From assembly GCA_008360975.2 (NCBI GenBank), contig CM039192.1, forward strand, positions 9,330,194 to 9,394,193: DNA of 64,000 nt. Reading direction: 5' to 3'. This stretch comes from Lichenostomus cassidix. Lineage: Eukaryota > Chordata > Aves > Passeriformes > Meliphagidae. Numbering within the stretch: position 1 is the first letter of the stretch; each line of letters begins with the position of its first letter. A model generated the notes under the pieces. The model did no database searches and was not told the origin of the DNA. It was given only the letters and a program-made list of their open reading frames with translations. Shown one piece after another: positions 1-12,800 of the stretch. The translations under genes were made by a program, and so were the position numbers.

Positions 1-77
1 ATTACTTGTCAGAGGCGGCGGCCGAGAAGTCATCACCATTTACTCCTGATTTAGAAGCTTCTAACCCTGGTCTTTAG
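1..77 (+). CDS. C-terminal coding fragment, unidentified protein
   Basis: The third frame runs 24 codons to TAG at 75-77. It has a polar, proline-containing composition (AAAEKSS, PFTPDLEASNPGL) like a disordered C-terminal tail. The other two frames also stop within about 55 bases, so the frame choice rests on composition and on the 3' UTR character of what follows. No family was recognised. Confidence 0.35.
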   Translation, partial: YLSEAAAEKSSPFTPDLEASNPGL

Positions 78-1084
78 TTACCTTCTTGGCCATAACGGAC
101 ATTCCAGTTTTAAACAGGGAAGAAAAAAGGTTTTTTGCCTTTCTGCTCATCCAGTCCTGTTCATTGTTTTTCCATTTGCAACATACATATCTTTTGGGAT
201 TGCAGTATTTGTTACACCATCCAATTAGCAACAGAAATTAATTGTGAAGCTGCCACATTATTCAGTTTCTGCTTTGGTACCCCAGCATTTGTGCATGTAG
301 TTTTAACACTAAACCTATTTTTAGTCAGCACTGCTACGTGCAGTATTTTTAGTAACTGTATGTAAAGTTAGGACATGAAAGCCAGTTACTGTAAAAAGAT
401 TTAAAAAGCTTTTTATATTAGGTTTGGGGGATAGAAGTGCATTATATAGCAGCTAGTTTCTGCTGAAGTTCAGCTATAAAGCATTTTCTAAGAGCACACT
501 AAATTGTAAGAGAGGACTGAAAAAGCTTTCCTTTTCTGGGTTTATTTCCAGAACTCTCAGTATTGGGTAAGAATTTATACTTTTAATACATTTATTGATA
601 GAGATTTAAATAAATTATGTTGATATAGTTGAAATTATGTATGTAGCTTGCTATGAGTTTTGTTGCTTCTGAGACTTCAGGTTCTGTGAGGCCAGATCCC
701 TATTTATTTTTGTATTTATTTGTCAGAAATATTGGATATGCAGATGCAGGCTGTTTAGGAGAACAGAGATCTCACAATAAATTCTGAATCACCAGTGGAT
801 TGAAGGACCAGTCCTGGGCAGTTCTTCCATGCTTTAAATTTCTTGCAGACCATCCATCAAAGTACCTTGAGCATGTTGGAGTCCCGTGTAGAGCCAGGTG
901 CTATGCTGCACGCACAGCGATGGGATTGCACTTGCACAAGTACAGGGGACCTGCTGCTTCATTCTGTGCTTTATGCCCTTAGAGGGAAAAGAAAAAAAGA
1001 AGACCTATATTAACCGATAAGTCTCTGGAGATTTTATCAAGCCCATTCAGTTGTACTTTATGTACAGAACATTCGTATTTTTTC

Positions 1085-1090
1085 AATAAA
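1085..1090 (+). terminator. Polyadenylation signal AATAAA with downstream GT-rich element
   Basis: AATAAA lies in TTTCAATAAAATG. CA dinucleotides 14-18 bases downstream are candidate cleavage sites, and CTGTTCTGTGTGTGAGGG at about 1116-1133 is a good downstream element. An upstream alternative signal is at 776-781. This is the best poly(A) site in the left part of the window. Confidence 0.6.
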
Positions 1091-1110
1091 ATGTTGCATA
1101 CACTTTGAAC

Positions 1111-2689
1111 CTGCTCTCTGTTCTGTGTGTGAGGGTGGATTGTGCAGGAGCCTCTGCCCTGCCCTGGTCTGACATCAGCACCGCTGGACCCACCAGGTGA
1201 GGGCCAAGGGGCTGGGGCTGTGTGTTGGTGTTCACCCAGATGGCACCAGTCCTGCCCAGGGGAGCTGCCAGCTTACACTTCAGAGCAGCTGGGTGTGTGT
1301 CTGAGGGAGTACAGCACTGCCAGAGCCACCAGCCACGTAAAACTCTGCATCTGCAGACTATTAAACACACACAGGCTCATACCCTCTCAAGATTTCTGGC
1401 TGTCTGGGAAAGTGGTAATCCCATGCCATGGACAGGTGAGAACTAACCTCCCTGGGATGCATTAGTGGTACTGGAAGAAAGGTGGGGATTGACACATTTC
1501 TGTCCCATGTGCTCTTGCTAGGTGGTGTGCTAGTTCTGTGATCCCTGTTGTGGTGGTATGCCCGAGTGTTTCACTGATCACAGTATGACAATGTGTCTAA
1601 GAGAGACAAATATGAGAAATATTCCAGGCTTTAATCTTGAATAACTTAATAAAAAAAAAGGCTGTTCATAAGAATTTTATAGTTAAAGGCTGGTTGTTCT
1701 CTCTGTAAGGGGCATACCTCATGGAAACAGGATGGTATTAATCTATGCCAAGATCCCTTCAAGACAACAGCCAGGAAATACCTCTGGGATGTGCTCTCTC
1801 TATTTGGTATTTTTTTATTTTAACAGTATTTGCTTTTTCGGTTTCGAAAGCCAAAATTAAAGTCACTCACGCTTTCAAACCAGTGGAAAGAATAAAGCTT
1901 TCATATTTGCAAATAATGTGCTATTTATAGAGATTATTTTTACATCTTCAGGGCACTGAATAATGGAGTGCAAGTGTACAGCAATTTTGATAGTTAACAC
2001 CTATTTGCAAACATTCTTTTATAGGAGTAATACAAAAAGTTTATGAAAATGTTTGTTCCTCACTTTTGCCAAATGTGAGGCTGAGAACCTCAAGCACTCT
2101 GAGAAATACATACACTTTCTCCTTATGAAATCCTGTGTAATTGGAGGATGACTCCACCTCATAAAAGGATTTCAGGGCCATCTGTGACCTGACCCAAGTA
2201 ACCTGTTAGTGGCTTTATTGTGTTTTTAACATCAAAGCAACCAAGTGAACCTCTTTACAGATACAGTGGATTATGTTTTCAGAGGTGATTATGTGCCATG
2301 GGGATTAAAAGCCCCCACCCTAATTCAGCACTGTGTGGACCCTAAGGATTTTATAGGTTCCAATTATGTAAGCCCTCAGTACATCCAGAAGGTTCTTAAT
2401 AAGTTCCTCTGAGACTTGCTTGTTCACAGCACTGAAAACAAAGTTTGTGTAAGAAAAGATCAGTGAAAAAAAAGTAATTTCTATCTGAGTCATCTGTGAG
2501 TGTACCTGAATGGTCATCTTCCATTCTTGTCCCTATGCTAAGACCCTTTTTGGTGAGGAGATGAGTACATAGCAACTAAAATACAGTATGACAGAGTTGA
2601 ATTAAACGCTTAACATGTGGGTATAGAGAATAACATTTAAAACATCAACGGCGCACTTTTAATAATTAGTGAGTTACTAAAAACTATTC
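1111..2689. other. Intergenic sequence, nothing recognised
   Basis: The first 300 bases are relatively GC-rich and the rest AT-rich. Short open frames occur on both strands but overlap one another and have no splice context or family signature. No repeat family was recognised. Confidence 0.6.
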
Positions 2690-2905
2690 CTCTGGAAGCG
2701 CAGAGCTCACTTTGCTGTCTCTTTCACAGAGAGGGCTCTGCGCAGAGCTCTCAGTCCGAGGGGACATGCGAAGCTGCTTTGCCGCTGTTCGCGGCCGTGC
2801 CCGCCGGGCCCACCAGGGGGCGCCGCGCCCCTCCTGTGTCGCTCCCGCCTTGCCGGCAGTGTTGTCCAGCCGGGATCCTTCCCGCTGCTCATCTCCGGAG
2901 ATTCC
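2690..2905. promoter_or_regulatory. Small CpG island, possible promoter or insulator core
   Basis: Seen: a sharp change from AT-rich, CpG-poor flanks to a block with about 18-20 CpG in roughly 165 bases (2740-2905), including TTCGCGGCCG, GCCCGCCGGG and GGCGCCGCGCC. A consensus CTCF site sits in its centre. No convincing first exon leaves it on either strand, although three overlapping open frames of 71-82 codons are present, as expected of stop-poor GC-rich DNA. It could be the promoter of a non-coding transcript or an insulator between the left gene and SLC6A2. Confidence 0.6.
2810..2823 (+). promoter_or_regulatory. CTCF binding motif
   Basis: CCACCAGGGGGCGC matches the CTCF core consensus (CCASYAGRGGGCRS) at every position. 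It lies inside the CpG-dense block. The plus-strand orientation matters because CTCF loop anchors are directional. Methylation of the CpG in the GGCGC end could modulate binding. Confidence 0.75.
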
Positions 2906-5900
2906 CTGCCTTCTAGATGCACTGATAGCCAACGGAAAGTGCTAAATTAAAAGATTTCCACTTCAACAATACCTACCCCTCCCCTGTCCCAGTTTCGCAT
3001 TTTCTTATCTGCGTCATCCATAACAATGTTTGCTTCTTGAGTAGTTCCCCTGGGAAGGGAAAAACTGCCTCATGCTGTGCTTGGGAGGTCGAAAGTTCTC
3101 ATTCCATTCTGGAGTAATTATCCCTCCGCACAGTTGCTGGCCCGGGTCAAATAGGGCATCTGTAGGCAGATGCTGCCAACACAAAGTGCTGCTTTGCCCT
3201 GGGCAGTGCTTCCCCACTGCTCTGGATTTCCCATATCAGACAGCATAGTCAGACCCACAGCAGGTGGTGGGTTTTGGAAGAAAATTCCCCATCTGAGTCA
3301 CAGTCTGTATTCCAAGCTCTCTGAACAGAGCACACCCTGCCAGTGGACAGTTGATTAAAATGGAGTCTGCAGTTAGCAATATCTGTCCAAAATTCTCTCT
3401 CCACTCTTGAAATAATGTGACAGACCTCTTGCTGTTGGGAGCAGCATCATTATGGGTACATCTCTTCCTCCAGCCAGGGAAGATGCCTGCCAGCTGGGCA
3501 GACACTGCTTACTCCTGGCAGGCCTGATGTTCTTTCCCCCTGCCAGCTCCAAGCTGGGGCATGTCCTTTTAATGTAGCTTCTTCTCTTGCCAGTGAAATA
3601 CTACTGCCAGGAGGACAAAATATGGTCCATACACTTCCAGACATAAGGAAGTGTCCATGGTTCAAACACAGCAAAGTATTGGAGGGATCTGAGCCACAGC
3701 TGTCATAGTGGAGGGAATGGATCAAACTCACTCTTTGGGGGAGGATTCAAGTGAAACACCAGCTTCACATTTTGTGAGATGGGATTGGCCTGTCCTTGGT
3801 ACTTCTGCTGGAGGCCAGGGCTGTGAATCTAAGTTAACACAACCCAGACATTTGGGTTTCAAAAGTGATACCATTGAAAAAGTCTTCTCTTCAGGAAACT
3901 GAAGCATAACAGCTGAGGTGAGTCTTCCTCAACAAATGCTGATTTCCATGTGACCTCATACAGGAGTGTCCATGCTGTACAGACTGTGAGTTACATCACA
4001 CATGCTTATGAGGTATTTGATGTTGTCAGTACTAGAGATGTGTGGTTCCTCTCTGACAACTTAGTCCTCTGCACTCTGTGTAAACAAGCGGAAAAGCCAG
4101 TAGGCAGCAGAGCATGTGAATATAAAATAGTTTGTAGAAATGGGAAAAAACCAAAGAAACCAAAGTCAAGAAGCTCATGAACTGCTGTCTGTTATTGCTC
4201 CTCACTTTCTCGTAATTGGTTTGTGAGAACTCAGTTCTGGTTGGGTCAGGCAGTTTCTTATACAGAAGATCCACTTTCATTCTGCAACCAACAAAGATTA
4301 TAAGAATTACAGTTTAAATCTGAGAGACATAAATTCTGAATTCAAGACTTTTTACCGGTAACAAGGTAGCAAGTCATAGGAATGCAGCATTTGTCAAACT
4401 TGCCTCCTCTACATATCCAAATATACAGGATTTTCCTGTTATATGTCTGAAACTGTTTCCTAAGTGTAGCAATTAATTTGATCCTGCTTGTAAATTTACA
4501 GTCATGATTAAATATTTTGATTTGCTATTAGATGAAAAAAACCAAAACAACCAAACCCAAACTGTTTATTAAGGAATCAATTGCTGAAGCTTAAAAAAAG
4601 AAAAAGAAATTCGCTAAAGGAACATTAAAGATCTAAGTGGAGTATGTAAATAGTTCCCATCAAAATAAGCTGGCTACAATCAGGACTGAATGTATTTTTA
4701 TTTGGCTCCTTTCATGTCCTTCACCAGGATCCACACAAGCTGTCCCCACAATATAACTCTTTGTGGCTTATCTGCTCTTTTCTCTTTCAAGGACAAGTAC
4801 AATCAGCTTCCTCAGAGGCCAGCTGGGCTGGGGTGAAGTGTGGCCCTGCTTATTGTTTATGGACTTCAAACTAGAACAACCCTTGTCTTGTCAGAGTGGT
4901 TTCAGCTCTGTTTTTCATAACAGTGTGTTTAGTTGGGCTCTACTCATTACCATTTTCAACAACTTGCTTGCATTTATGGAGATATTTCTCACAAGAGCCT
5001 ACTGAAGTGGTCATCCAGGCCTGTGAACTAAAATGAACATACTGAAAATAAAAATAAAAAGCAGAAACAGAGAGAGATTGGCTTTACTCCTGTCTCAAGT
5101 GATTCAGTTTAACTCTCATGCCCAGTTTTTCACACACTAAAGTTAAAGCTGTCTAAAATTTTGCTGTGAGCAAAGCTCAGCAACTATATTAGTACCAGAG
5201 CAGCGGACAATTTCTACAATGCTGGTTTTTTAAATTTGTTCTCAGATTTTAAGATCAACTCCTTCAAATAAGCCTGATTTACTTCTTGTGTTTGGAGGCA
5301 GAACCCACTCTTCATCTACTTTTTTCTTTCTGCCAGCTGTTTGGTCAGTAATTAAGGAAACTGGCATAAACCCCACATCACTGGACAAAACAGAAGTATT
5401 ATATCTCAGTCAGGCCATACATCCTCAGAATGCACTCTGAGTGTGCATAACATTGCCTTGGAAGCCAGTACATCCTTAGGTGGCTAATTCCAATTCTGAT
5501 GTTTGCATCTTCTGCTGTTTCATGCACAAAATTCCTTCTGACCTCCTGTATAGGTGTACCTTGGGTACTATGGCAGCCAAGAATGGTGGCTTTGGAGAAA
5601 AGAGCTTATTGTTTCAGTAACAGTTACGAGATTTTTCACTCTGAAGGCATCTTGACTCCTATGGGTATAAACTTATGTGTAAAATCAGGGAGATTAATTC
5701 CAAGAACAGACTCTGATCATACTAGCTTTTAATGTGCATAAATACATTTTATTGCTGTTGAATAATGCGTCAGACAGCTTGAAATGTGTCTGTAAAGATG
5801 AGTACTTCTGGAGAGGAAGTGAAGGAAGGATGGGTATGTGATATGAGAATACCAAGTCATAAGTTTTAGACCATGTGCCCTCTAAGGCATTGCATTTATA

Positions 5901-8900
5901 TTCCCACATTTTCCCCTCCCCTTTATCTTTCCTCTAATACCAAGACTGGTGTTTGTTCTCCTGAAAAACCAATTTTACACAGCGTTAGAACAAAAATGAC
6001 AGTGGAAGTGACAGAGATGCTCTTTACTATTATTTCTTAGCTACACAGAAGGAACAAATTACAGAAAACTTATTGGGAGACTGAAGTTAGAGGCAGTCTT
6101 ATTTCTGTGTTAATTCACCTCTGTCAGTGAAGTCTGCAAAGAGAACAAATCCTGTTAGACTTCACAGTAGTTGCTTAATTGGACATCTGTGATTATGCTG
6201 ACTATTCCAGCAGGACTATGTGTGGGGTGTCTTTTTCATATAGCAATTCAGTGCCGTGGGGTGATGAAATGACTAAATTTGCCTGTGTGATTTTATAGCT
6301 AATACAGCAATGTGATAATGTTTTATCAAGTTATATTTTGTGTTGCAATCTAGTTAAAGAGAGGCAGCTTTTAGTGCAGAGTCTGTAAGGAGGAAAAAGT
6401 CACTCATAATCTCTTCAAAGTCTAACACGATTAAGAGACTGACCCTCCTCACACCAGGCTTAAGTATGAAAATCTAATTAGAATGTCATTACTAACCATA
6501 TGCCCACAATCAAATCCAGGGTACTGCAACTTGCCTGTCAGTATTTTTAGGGAAACTCAATAATGTCTTTAAATTGGGCACACAGTGGCAAATCTTCTAA
6601 GAAGAGGAGAAGGCAACTTTAAAAAAAAAAAAAAGAGACGTCGATATTCCTACAGATAAAAGGCACAGAGGAAAAAGTTCACATATTTTAGCAAGGTTGA
6701 CCTTCTGTTGATGCTGACATTTCTTTCGCTTTGAGGTACCAAAATTAGGCAGGAAATTGATCTCACCTTTGTAACTAAAGAATTAGACATTCTTCAACCC
6801 CAGATGACCAAGTCATTTTGTATACTGGCATCATCAAAGAAACCCCTGTCAAACACTTACAGAGAGACTCCAGCTGCAAACCTGCTGCATTTGGATACCT
6901 GGTCTGTGACATCTGTACATTTCTCAGAGACAGTTCACAGAAGTTGTTGAACTCCTCAGGAAACAAGTCTCAGATGTAATCATCCTAGTCTGGGCCAATT
7001 TTTCAGTTAAATGTTTGGTTTTAAAAAGAACATTTGATATTCAGTTTAAAATAAAGCAGACAGTAACGGTATATAAACCCATATTATATTTCAGTCAGCA
7101 GGTCCCATAGTCCTGTGTTCAAATAACATTCTTTTCAAAGAACAGTTAAAATATATTAAGTTTGTTGCTGTACCAGGAATGTGAAATAAAAATTGCCCCC
7201 ATTATTGCCTGATGAGCCATGCACACACTCAGGGAAAAGCTGAGTTTTCTCATTTCTACTCTTAGCAAAAAAAGTCTCTGGCTCCAGTACAGTACTGGCC
7301 ATTCATGAGTGGAATGAAGTAACTTTACTCCACACTATCCCTTGTTAGACCTCCAGCACCTTCTCCATATTGTATGTTTGGACTCTTTCTGGGATACCAA
7401 GGCTCACAGTGCAGCCTCCAGGTAGCCCTCTGGATACTACTAACAGTGCCTTCAGCTGACAGCTGCTGCTTAGAGATGTGCTGTCAGTTATCTAGCTGAC
7501 TTTTTTGTGACTTGTTGAGCAGGCAGGATCACAAGAAATATCTGCTGAGTTAAAGATGATTTAACAGCAAGTCTGGAAGGAAACAAACGTGGAACAGAAA
7601 ATTGCAGGTTTAATTTCCTACAGCAGGCCCTATCATTTGATAATGTAGTAACCAGCAGTCCTTGGCTTGACTAACTTCCAAACAGTTATTGCATAATCTG
7701 CTCCCTTGTTAGACCATGTGCAACACTAAGGAAATAAAAGGCGGCAACTTCTGGTTAAATACTCAACTTCTAGTTTGTCTTAAAAACACTGCAACAACAA
7801 ACAAGCATCAATTGTTTTTCCAACAGTGAGTAAACTGTATAAACAGTCTTGTTTGTCCCTTGTGCATGTGATTAAAAGAAAATGTAGCTGAATTCCCTCA
7901 GCTGAATCAGACCAGATGAAAAGCACAGGGAGGGATCTCCTTCAGTGGTAGAAGACTCAAGCTTTTTACTGTGCTGTACAGCCTGCAAGAAAAGGAGAAA
8001 CTGGAGAATATATCAGTTATAACTTGGTATTACTTCCTCTTACGATGTCGTATTCTCTATTCATGCTGAGTTAAAGGGACTTTAATCTCTATTTTAAACA
8101 CTTCGACACAGTAAATCTCATCAACTGAATGTAAATTCTAGAAGAATCCAACACAACTACACTTTATGAAATTTTCCAGCAATCAGAAAGCTAATCTCAA
8201 GATTAATAAAAATGGTAAGCTATGGACTCCTGAATGTGGTGCATTCAGGCTACAGGCCATGCCCAGAGCACTCACCTTGTTTCTGCTGCTTATTGCATTG
8301 ACAAAGTATTTCCTACAGTGATTTGTGAAAGTAAAATTGTTCCATAGTTTCAGAAGAGGACAACAAGTTGTCAGTGTCAGAAAGCAATGTTTGAGTTTGG
8401 GTGTAGCTCACTTGAGCAAGTCAGTACAAATATCCTTGTGACACTGTAAAAAGGATTATCCATGTGTAGGTGTTAAATGGTGCTCTTGGAGCACTGAGCT
8501 TTAATCACTCTGACAGCTTGCATGTAGCTGTGGCTCTGCTGGCTGCAGACTTTCTTAAAAACCTTGTCTAAAGAACAACCAAATTAAAAGGTACTTGTGT
8601 AGGAATAAATACAACCTCAATTTTTCTTGCAGTGCTCATTCTTTGAGAACACCTGTCGTGTTTTATCACAAAATATATTTTGAGACTAAGCACAAAACTC
8701 CCCAGCAAATGCAAAGGCCATCTCAGTTCTATTTGTTCATATAGACATAACAGGTAATGTTAGACAATGGTGCTACTGTTACTGATGAATATGCAATAGC
8801 AAGTGGCTACTTCTCATCTTCCCTCTACCTTAAATGATACTCAAAAGCTGATACTCAAGCAGGCCTGTAGGCATTAAAAGAGAAGGTGGAGGCAATTGCT

Positions 8901-9774
8901 CCTGCCTTTCAGTATTCTTTTGCACTGACAAATGGCATTTGCTATAGGCATGTTACCTGTGAATCTAATTCCAGATATTTAAATGGATGGTAGACATTGA
9001 CTTCTAGTTACTTCAGGCAGCTGGTTAGACAGGAACATTTAGGAAAACAACACTGACTGCTGGGACCTGGATCTCTTAATGCTTTGCCCTCTTTTCTCCT
9101 TTGTTCACTGACTATTGCTTTTCACAGGTGGTCAGAGGGGAAGAACCAGATACTGTCTAAATAGAGATTCATAGGAATAACTAGAATTTAAGGACTTGAT
9201 TTTCAATCAGGACACCTTTGTGGCCCTTCAAAGGATTCTTCTGTGGCAACTAAAGAGAATTGGTGGGAAAACAATGGCATGTAATAGGACTTGAGCTACA
9301 ACTACTGATAGCTGTTACTGAACTGGCCAGTACTCCAGTTACTTTCTGTTGCAGTGAGAAGAGCCTTTTATTTTGAGAGAAACAGAATTTTTTTTTTTTT
9401 AAATCTCACTTCTACTTCTACTTCTAAAAAGCCTTTTAGATCTTTCTAGTTAACAAATCATATATAGCTTATGTTACCTTTAATAGATGAGACATTGAGA
9501 TTAGAACCTGGGCAAGTAAATTCTAAAAACTTGGTATAGCAAGATGTTGGCTGTGTAGTGGGTTGAAATAATTTTCCCCCTTGTATTTGAAATTATGTGT
9601 GAGAACAAGAACCAACTTTCTACATAATTCCAGTCAAAAGTTGTGTGTCATGTGTATTTTTTAAAATTCCTATGATCCATTAGGAGATAGTGTATTTGAG
9701 ACTGTTATCTTTTTACATAGGCTGTTCACCCATAAAAATGAGACATGTAAACTGTTTTTTTGGGTTTTTTTCAG
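2906..9774. other. Long intergenic stretch, no gene recognised
   Basis: AT-rich sequence with scattered short open frames, all below about 95 codons and without splice or family support. Small items seen are a hairpin at 3485-3523, a 14-base A run near 6620, and a T run plus three copies of CTTCTA near 9390-9425. No transposon family was recognised. Confidence 0.5.
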
Positions 9775-9884
9775 TTTTACTGCTGAGAACTTCGCAAAAT
9801 GGCCCAAAGAAAAATTTTCAGACTACTCAAGAAGCATCTTATGAGCTCACAGAATTGGAACTTCCTACAACAAGCATCATCAAG
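9775..9884 (+). other. Orphan exon-like segment with strong splice sites
   Basis: A 110-base segment is preceded by a near-ideal acceptor (T-rich tract ending TTTTTTTCAG) and followed by AAG/GTAAGC, a strong donor. One frame is open across the whole segment (phase 2 bases then 36 codons: LLLRTSQNGPKKNFQ..., ending ...PTTSIIK). Another frame starts at an ATG in the context CAAAATGG. It could be an exon of a long non-coding RNA, an exon of an unrecognised coding gene, or chance. No partner exon was found nearby, and the protein matches nothing I know. Confidence 0.35.
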
Positions 9885-12800
9885 GTAAGCCTAAAACTCA
9901 AATAAAACACCTACAGCTGATACTACAGAAACCAATCTTAAGGGTGACTTGGATTTAATGCCTTTTTAAAAAAAATATTTGTTTCTTGCAATTATGTGCC
10001 CTGTTCTGATAGCCTGAATGATTTTACTAGTACAATAACATGAAATTATCAGGTATTTTATTTATTGCAACATGGTGGCTTTTCTGAAACCATTCTTCGA
10101 CCATTTCTGGAATGTAAGGAGCTCTGCTGAAATCATAGCTAGTTGTCTATGAAGTTGTTGGCTAATAAGACTTTTTGACATTGTTTTGAACTATTTAATT
10201 TATTGCCCTAAGAAGACTGTATAGGGGGTGCTGTTAATGGTCTCAGCTCTTATTTTCCTGACTATTTAATTGCTTTTAAATCTGGCTCTAAAAGGTTTTA
10301 AGCATGACATTGTGACAATATTATGTTTTATAGAAAAAGTCCTTGTAGTGACTTTGCTTAACTATAAAGCCTTTGAAGATGTGATAAAATTACAAAATGA
10401 AGCAAAGTAATGTGTGTTTCCCTCAAGAAGGGTTGGAGAGGCTCAAGTTCTGCTACCAAAGAAGCTCTTTGAGGAGAGCGTTTTGTGTCAGCTTGAACAT
10501 GGGTGCCCCCATGTGTTCTGTGTGTTGACAATGCACAAAGCTTGTGGCTTCTGTCTGTAGGCCTTTATTTAGCTAATACCAGGGTTTGAAAGTTTCACCA
10601 CATTTGAATAGTTGAGCTCATCTATCATTTGTTATGGCACAACAATTCCAGATAGGCTCATTTCAAATATTAAGTAATTCAAACTTAAGGCTTCAAACAC
10701 AAGCTGTGTGCTGGGAAAGAGTTACATTAAATAGCTTATATTACAGTGTGCTATCCTTGGTGCTTTAAAGTGATTTCCGCAGTGACCAGATTAATCAGAA
10801 GAATCACAAGCTTCTTTTAGTGGCTTGGATTAATTTTTCATAAATTCCTGTTGTGTCTCAATAGCTCAGAGAAGTAGATGGTGAAATACTGCAGTGCCTT
10901 ACCCCCCTTACATGCTGCCATTTCCCACCCCTGCATGTCCCTACTGCTGTAGTTTTCCATTGAGGCTATTCTTCTGGAAACACCCTTGAAGCCAGATCGC
11001 TAAAGTCATCAGAGTTAAAAAGCCCTGAAATTGTTGGAGTGCTGCAGTCTGTGGAGGATGCGTGAGACAATGACCCGCAAGCTGCCTTTACAGAAATAAC
11101 AAATGCTGGAATGTGGCCTGGATTCCCTGCTGGGCACTGACGGAGATGCTTGCAGGGCAGCTTTTTCATTTGTTCTAAGGCACTCAATAAGGTTATCCTT
11201 GTTATGACTGCAGCTATAGCAAGAAGGCACAGCAAAGCCTCCAAAGGGTGTCACTTGTTCTCTATCCAAACAAGCAAATACTTTAACTCCCTGTGGAAGT
11301 GGAGTTAAAGTCTTCCCTGTCTGTGGAACTCAAAGCAGTAAAGTGCAGAAATCTGGTTTAGAGGAAAGCACTCCTCTGAACTGCAGTGTGGTCAGAAGCT
11401 GTGAATTAGATGGTTACAACAAAATAGAAATCCTCTTGCAGCAAAAAGATTATAAAAGATGGTAGAGGTTAGTGGGAAGAAATAAATCCTAACTGCCTGT
11501 GAGATGTTGCTGGCTGGTTTAGCCATGGGTCAGACTGCTGGGATGTCTGGAATTACGAGGAGTGTTGGCATCTTCTGCTGCAGAGTGGTATTTCAAGCAG
11601 TGTTAGCTTTTTTTTTGTGTATTCCCATTGCAGGCTATATGCATTGGTCTATGACACTACTTACTGTGTTGACTACTCTGTCAACATTTCAGCTGGAAAG
11701 CATTTTATTGGAATAAATGAATCTCCTGCATTCTCTGCTCTCTCTCAAGTGGCATCAATAGTTTCTGTTGGCAGTAATAGATTTTCTAATACTGATCATG
11801 ATCCAGCAAAGGAGTTGGTTGTTCTTTAAAAGTCTCTCAAACTTCTTTAAATGTTTAAGTTCATATTTGGACATGGAGAAATAATATTTACTTAGAAATT
11901 AAATTACTAAAAACAATCAACTGGGAAATTAGTTACTCTGACCAGGAGCATATTTTACTTCTAAAAAAATTTAAATATTTTTCAGATGCTGGTATGCTTT
12001 GGCTGCAGACTGAATTGTAGCTACCATGGAAAATTCCAGGAAAAGGTGTAAAATAATGAGTGAAAAATGTCAAGGGTAGTATTTGTTTAATGTGATTTCA
12101 TTCATACGTTTACATCCAAAAATGTCTCTTCAGACCATCTGGGAGTTCTACTGTTGAGTCATGTTAGCCTTTTCCTTTTTCACATTTAGTCTATTTTATT
12201 TGTACTTCCCAAATCTATTTTATTTTTTCTCATTTTCTTTTACCCTGCTGGTTTGTTCTTTCTTGGCTTTATTTTTAATTAGTTAAACATAAGTGGCCTT
12301 TGACATAGCAAAGATTATGAAAACAGTGGGACACTGGTTACTGCTTTGAAAGAGTAAGGCAAATATTTTTGTGTTTGTTCTCCTTTGTCTGTTACCTCTC
12401 TCCTGGGGTTGTATTGTCAGTGAGTGAAGTAAAAGAGCCACTTGAGGGGGGAAAGGGAGTTTATTTGGAATCTTTCTGTGTGTTATGACCAGAAGCCCTA
12501 ATAAATCTTAGGTCCATTGTGCTATGCAAAGCTACAAATGCGTAATGAGAACGTCTGAAATTTACAGCATGAGGCATTCTGACAAACCAGACCTGGCAGG
12601 GAAATGGTATTTTGACAGGGAGATGATATTTAATTTTATGCAAGCAGATCGACAACCAGAGATTTCGAGCCAGCATCTAATCATGTTTATCATCTCTTGA
12701 AAATCTGTCCTCTTACAATGGGAGTTCCTATATGGAAGCTGGCCTACTGGAAAGCTCTCCTTTTATAGTCATTTGGAGGTCAGAAGGGGACAGTGACAGT

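Larger units (their letters stand above)
1..1110 (+). other. Terminal exon and 3' UTR of an unidentified plus-strand gene (5' part off window)
   Basis: Seen: frame 3 is open from the window edge to a TAG at 75-77, ending in the residues SPFTPDLEASNPGL. A short AT-rich stretch follows with no coding signal. AATAAA occurs at 776-781 and at 1085-1090, and the second is followed after about 30 bases by a GT-rich tract (1118-1140), as expected of a cleavage and polyadenylation site. Position 9-12 reads TCAG, so the last coding exon could start at 13. I do not recognise the protein. In human, CES genes lie 3' of SLC6A2 in convergent orientation, but this C-terminus does not resemble a carboxylesterase end. 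It is inferred that the gene is convergent with SLC6A2. It may also be that all of this is 3' UTR. Confidence 0.5.

Noticed and set aside
2684..2945. Three overlapping frames of 71-82 codons
   Set aside because: They follow from low stop frequency in a CpG island; mutually overlapping on both strands.
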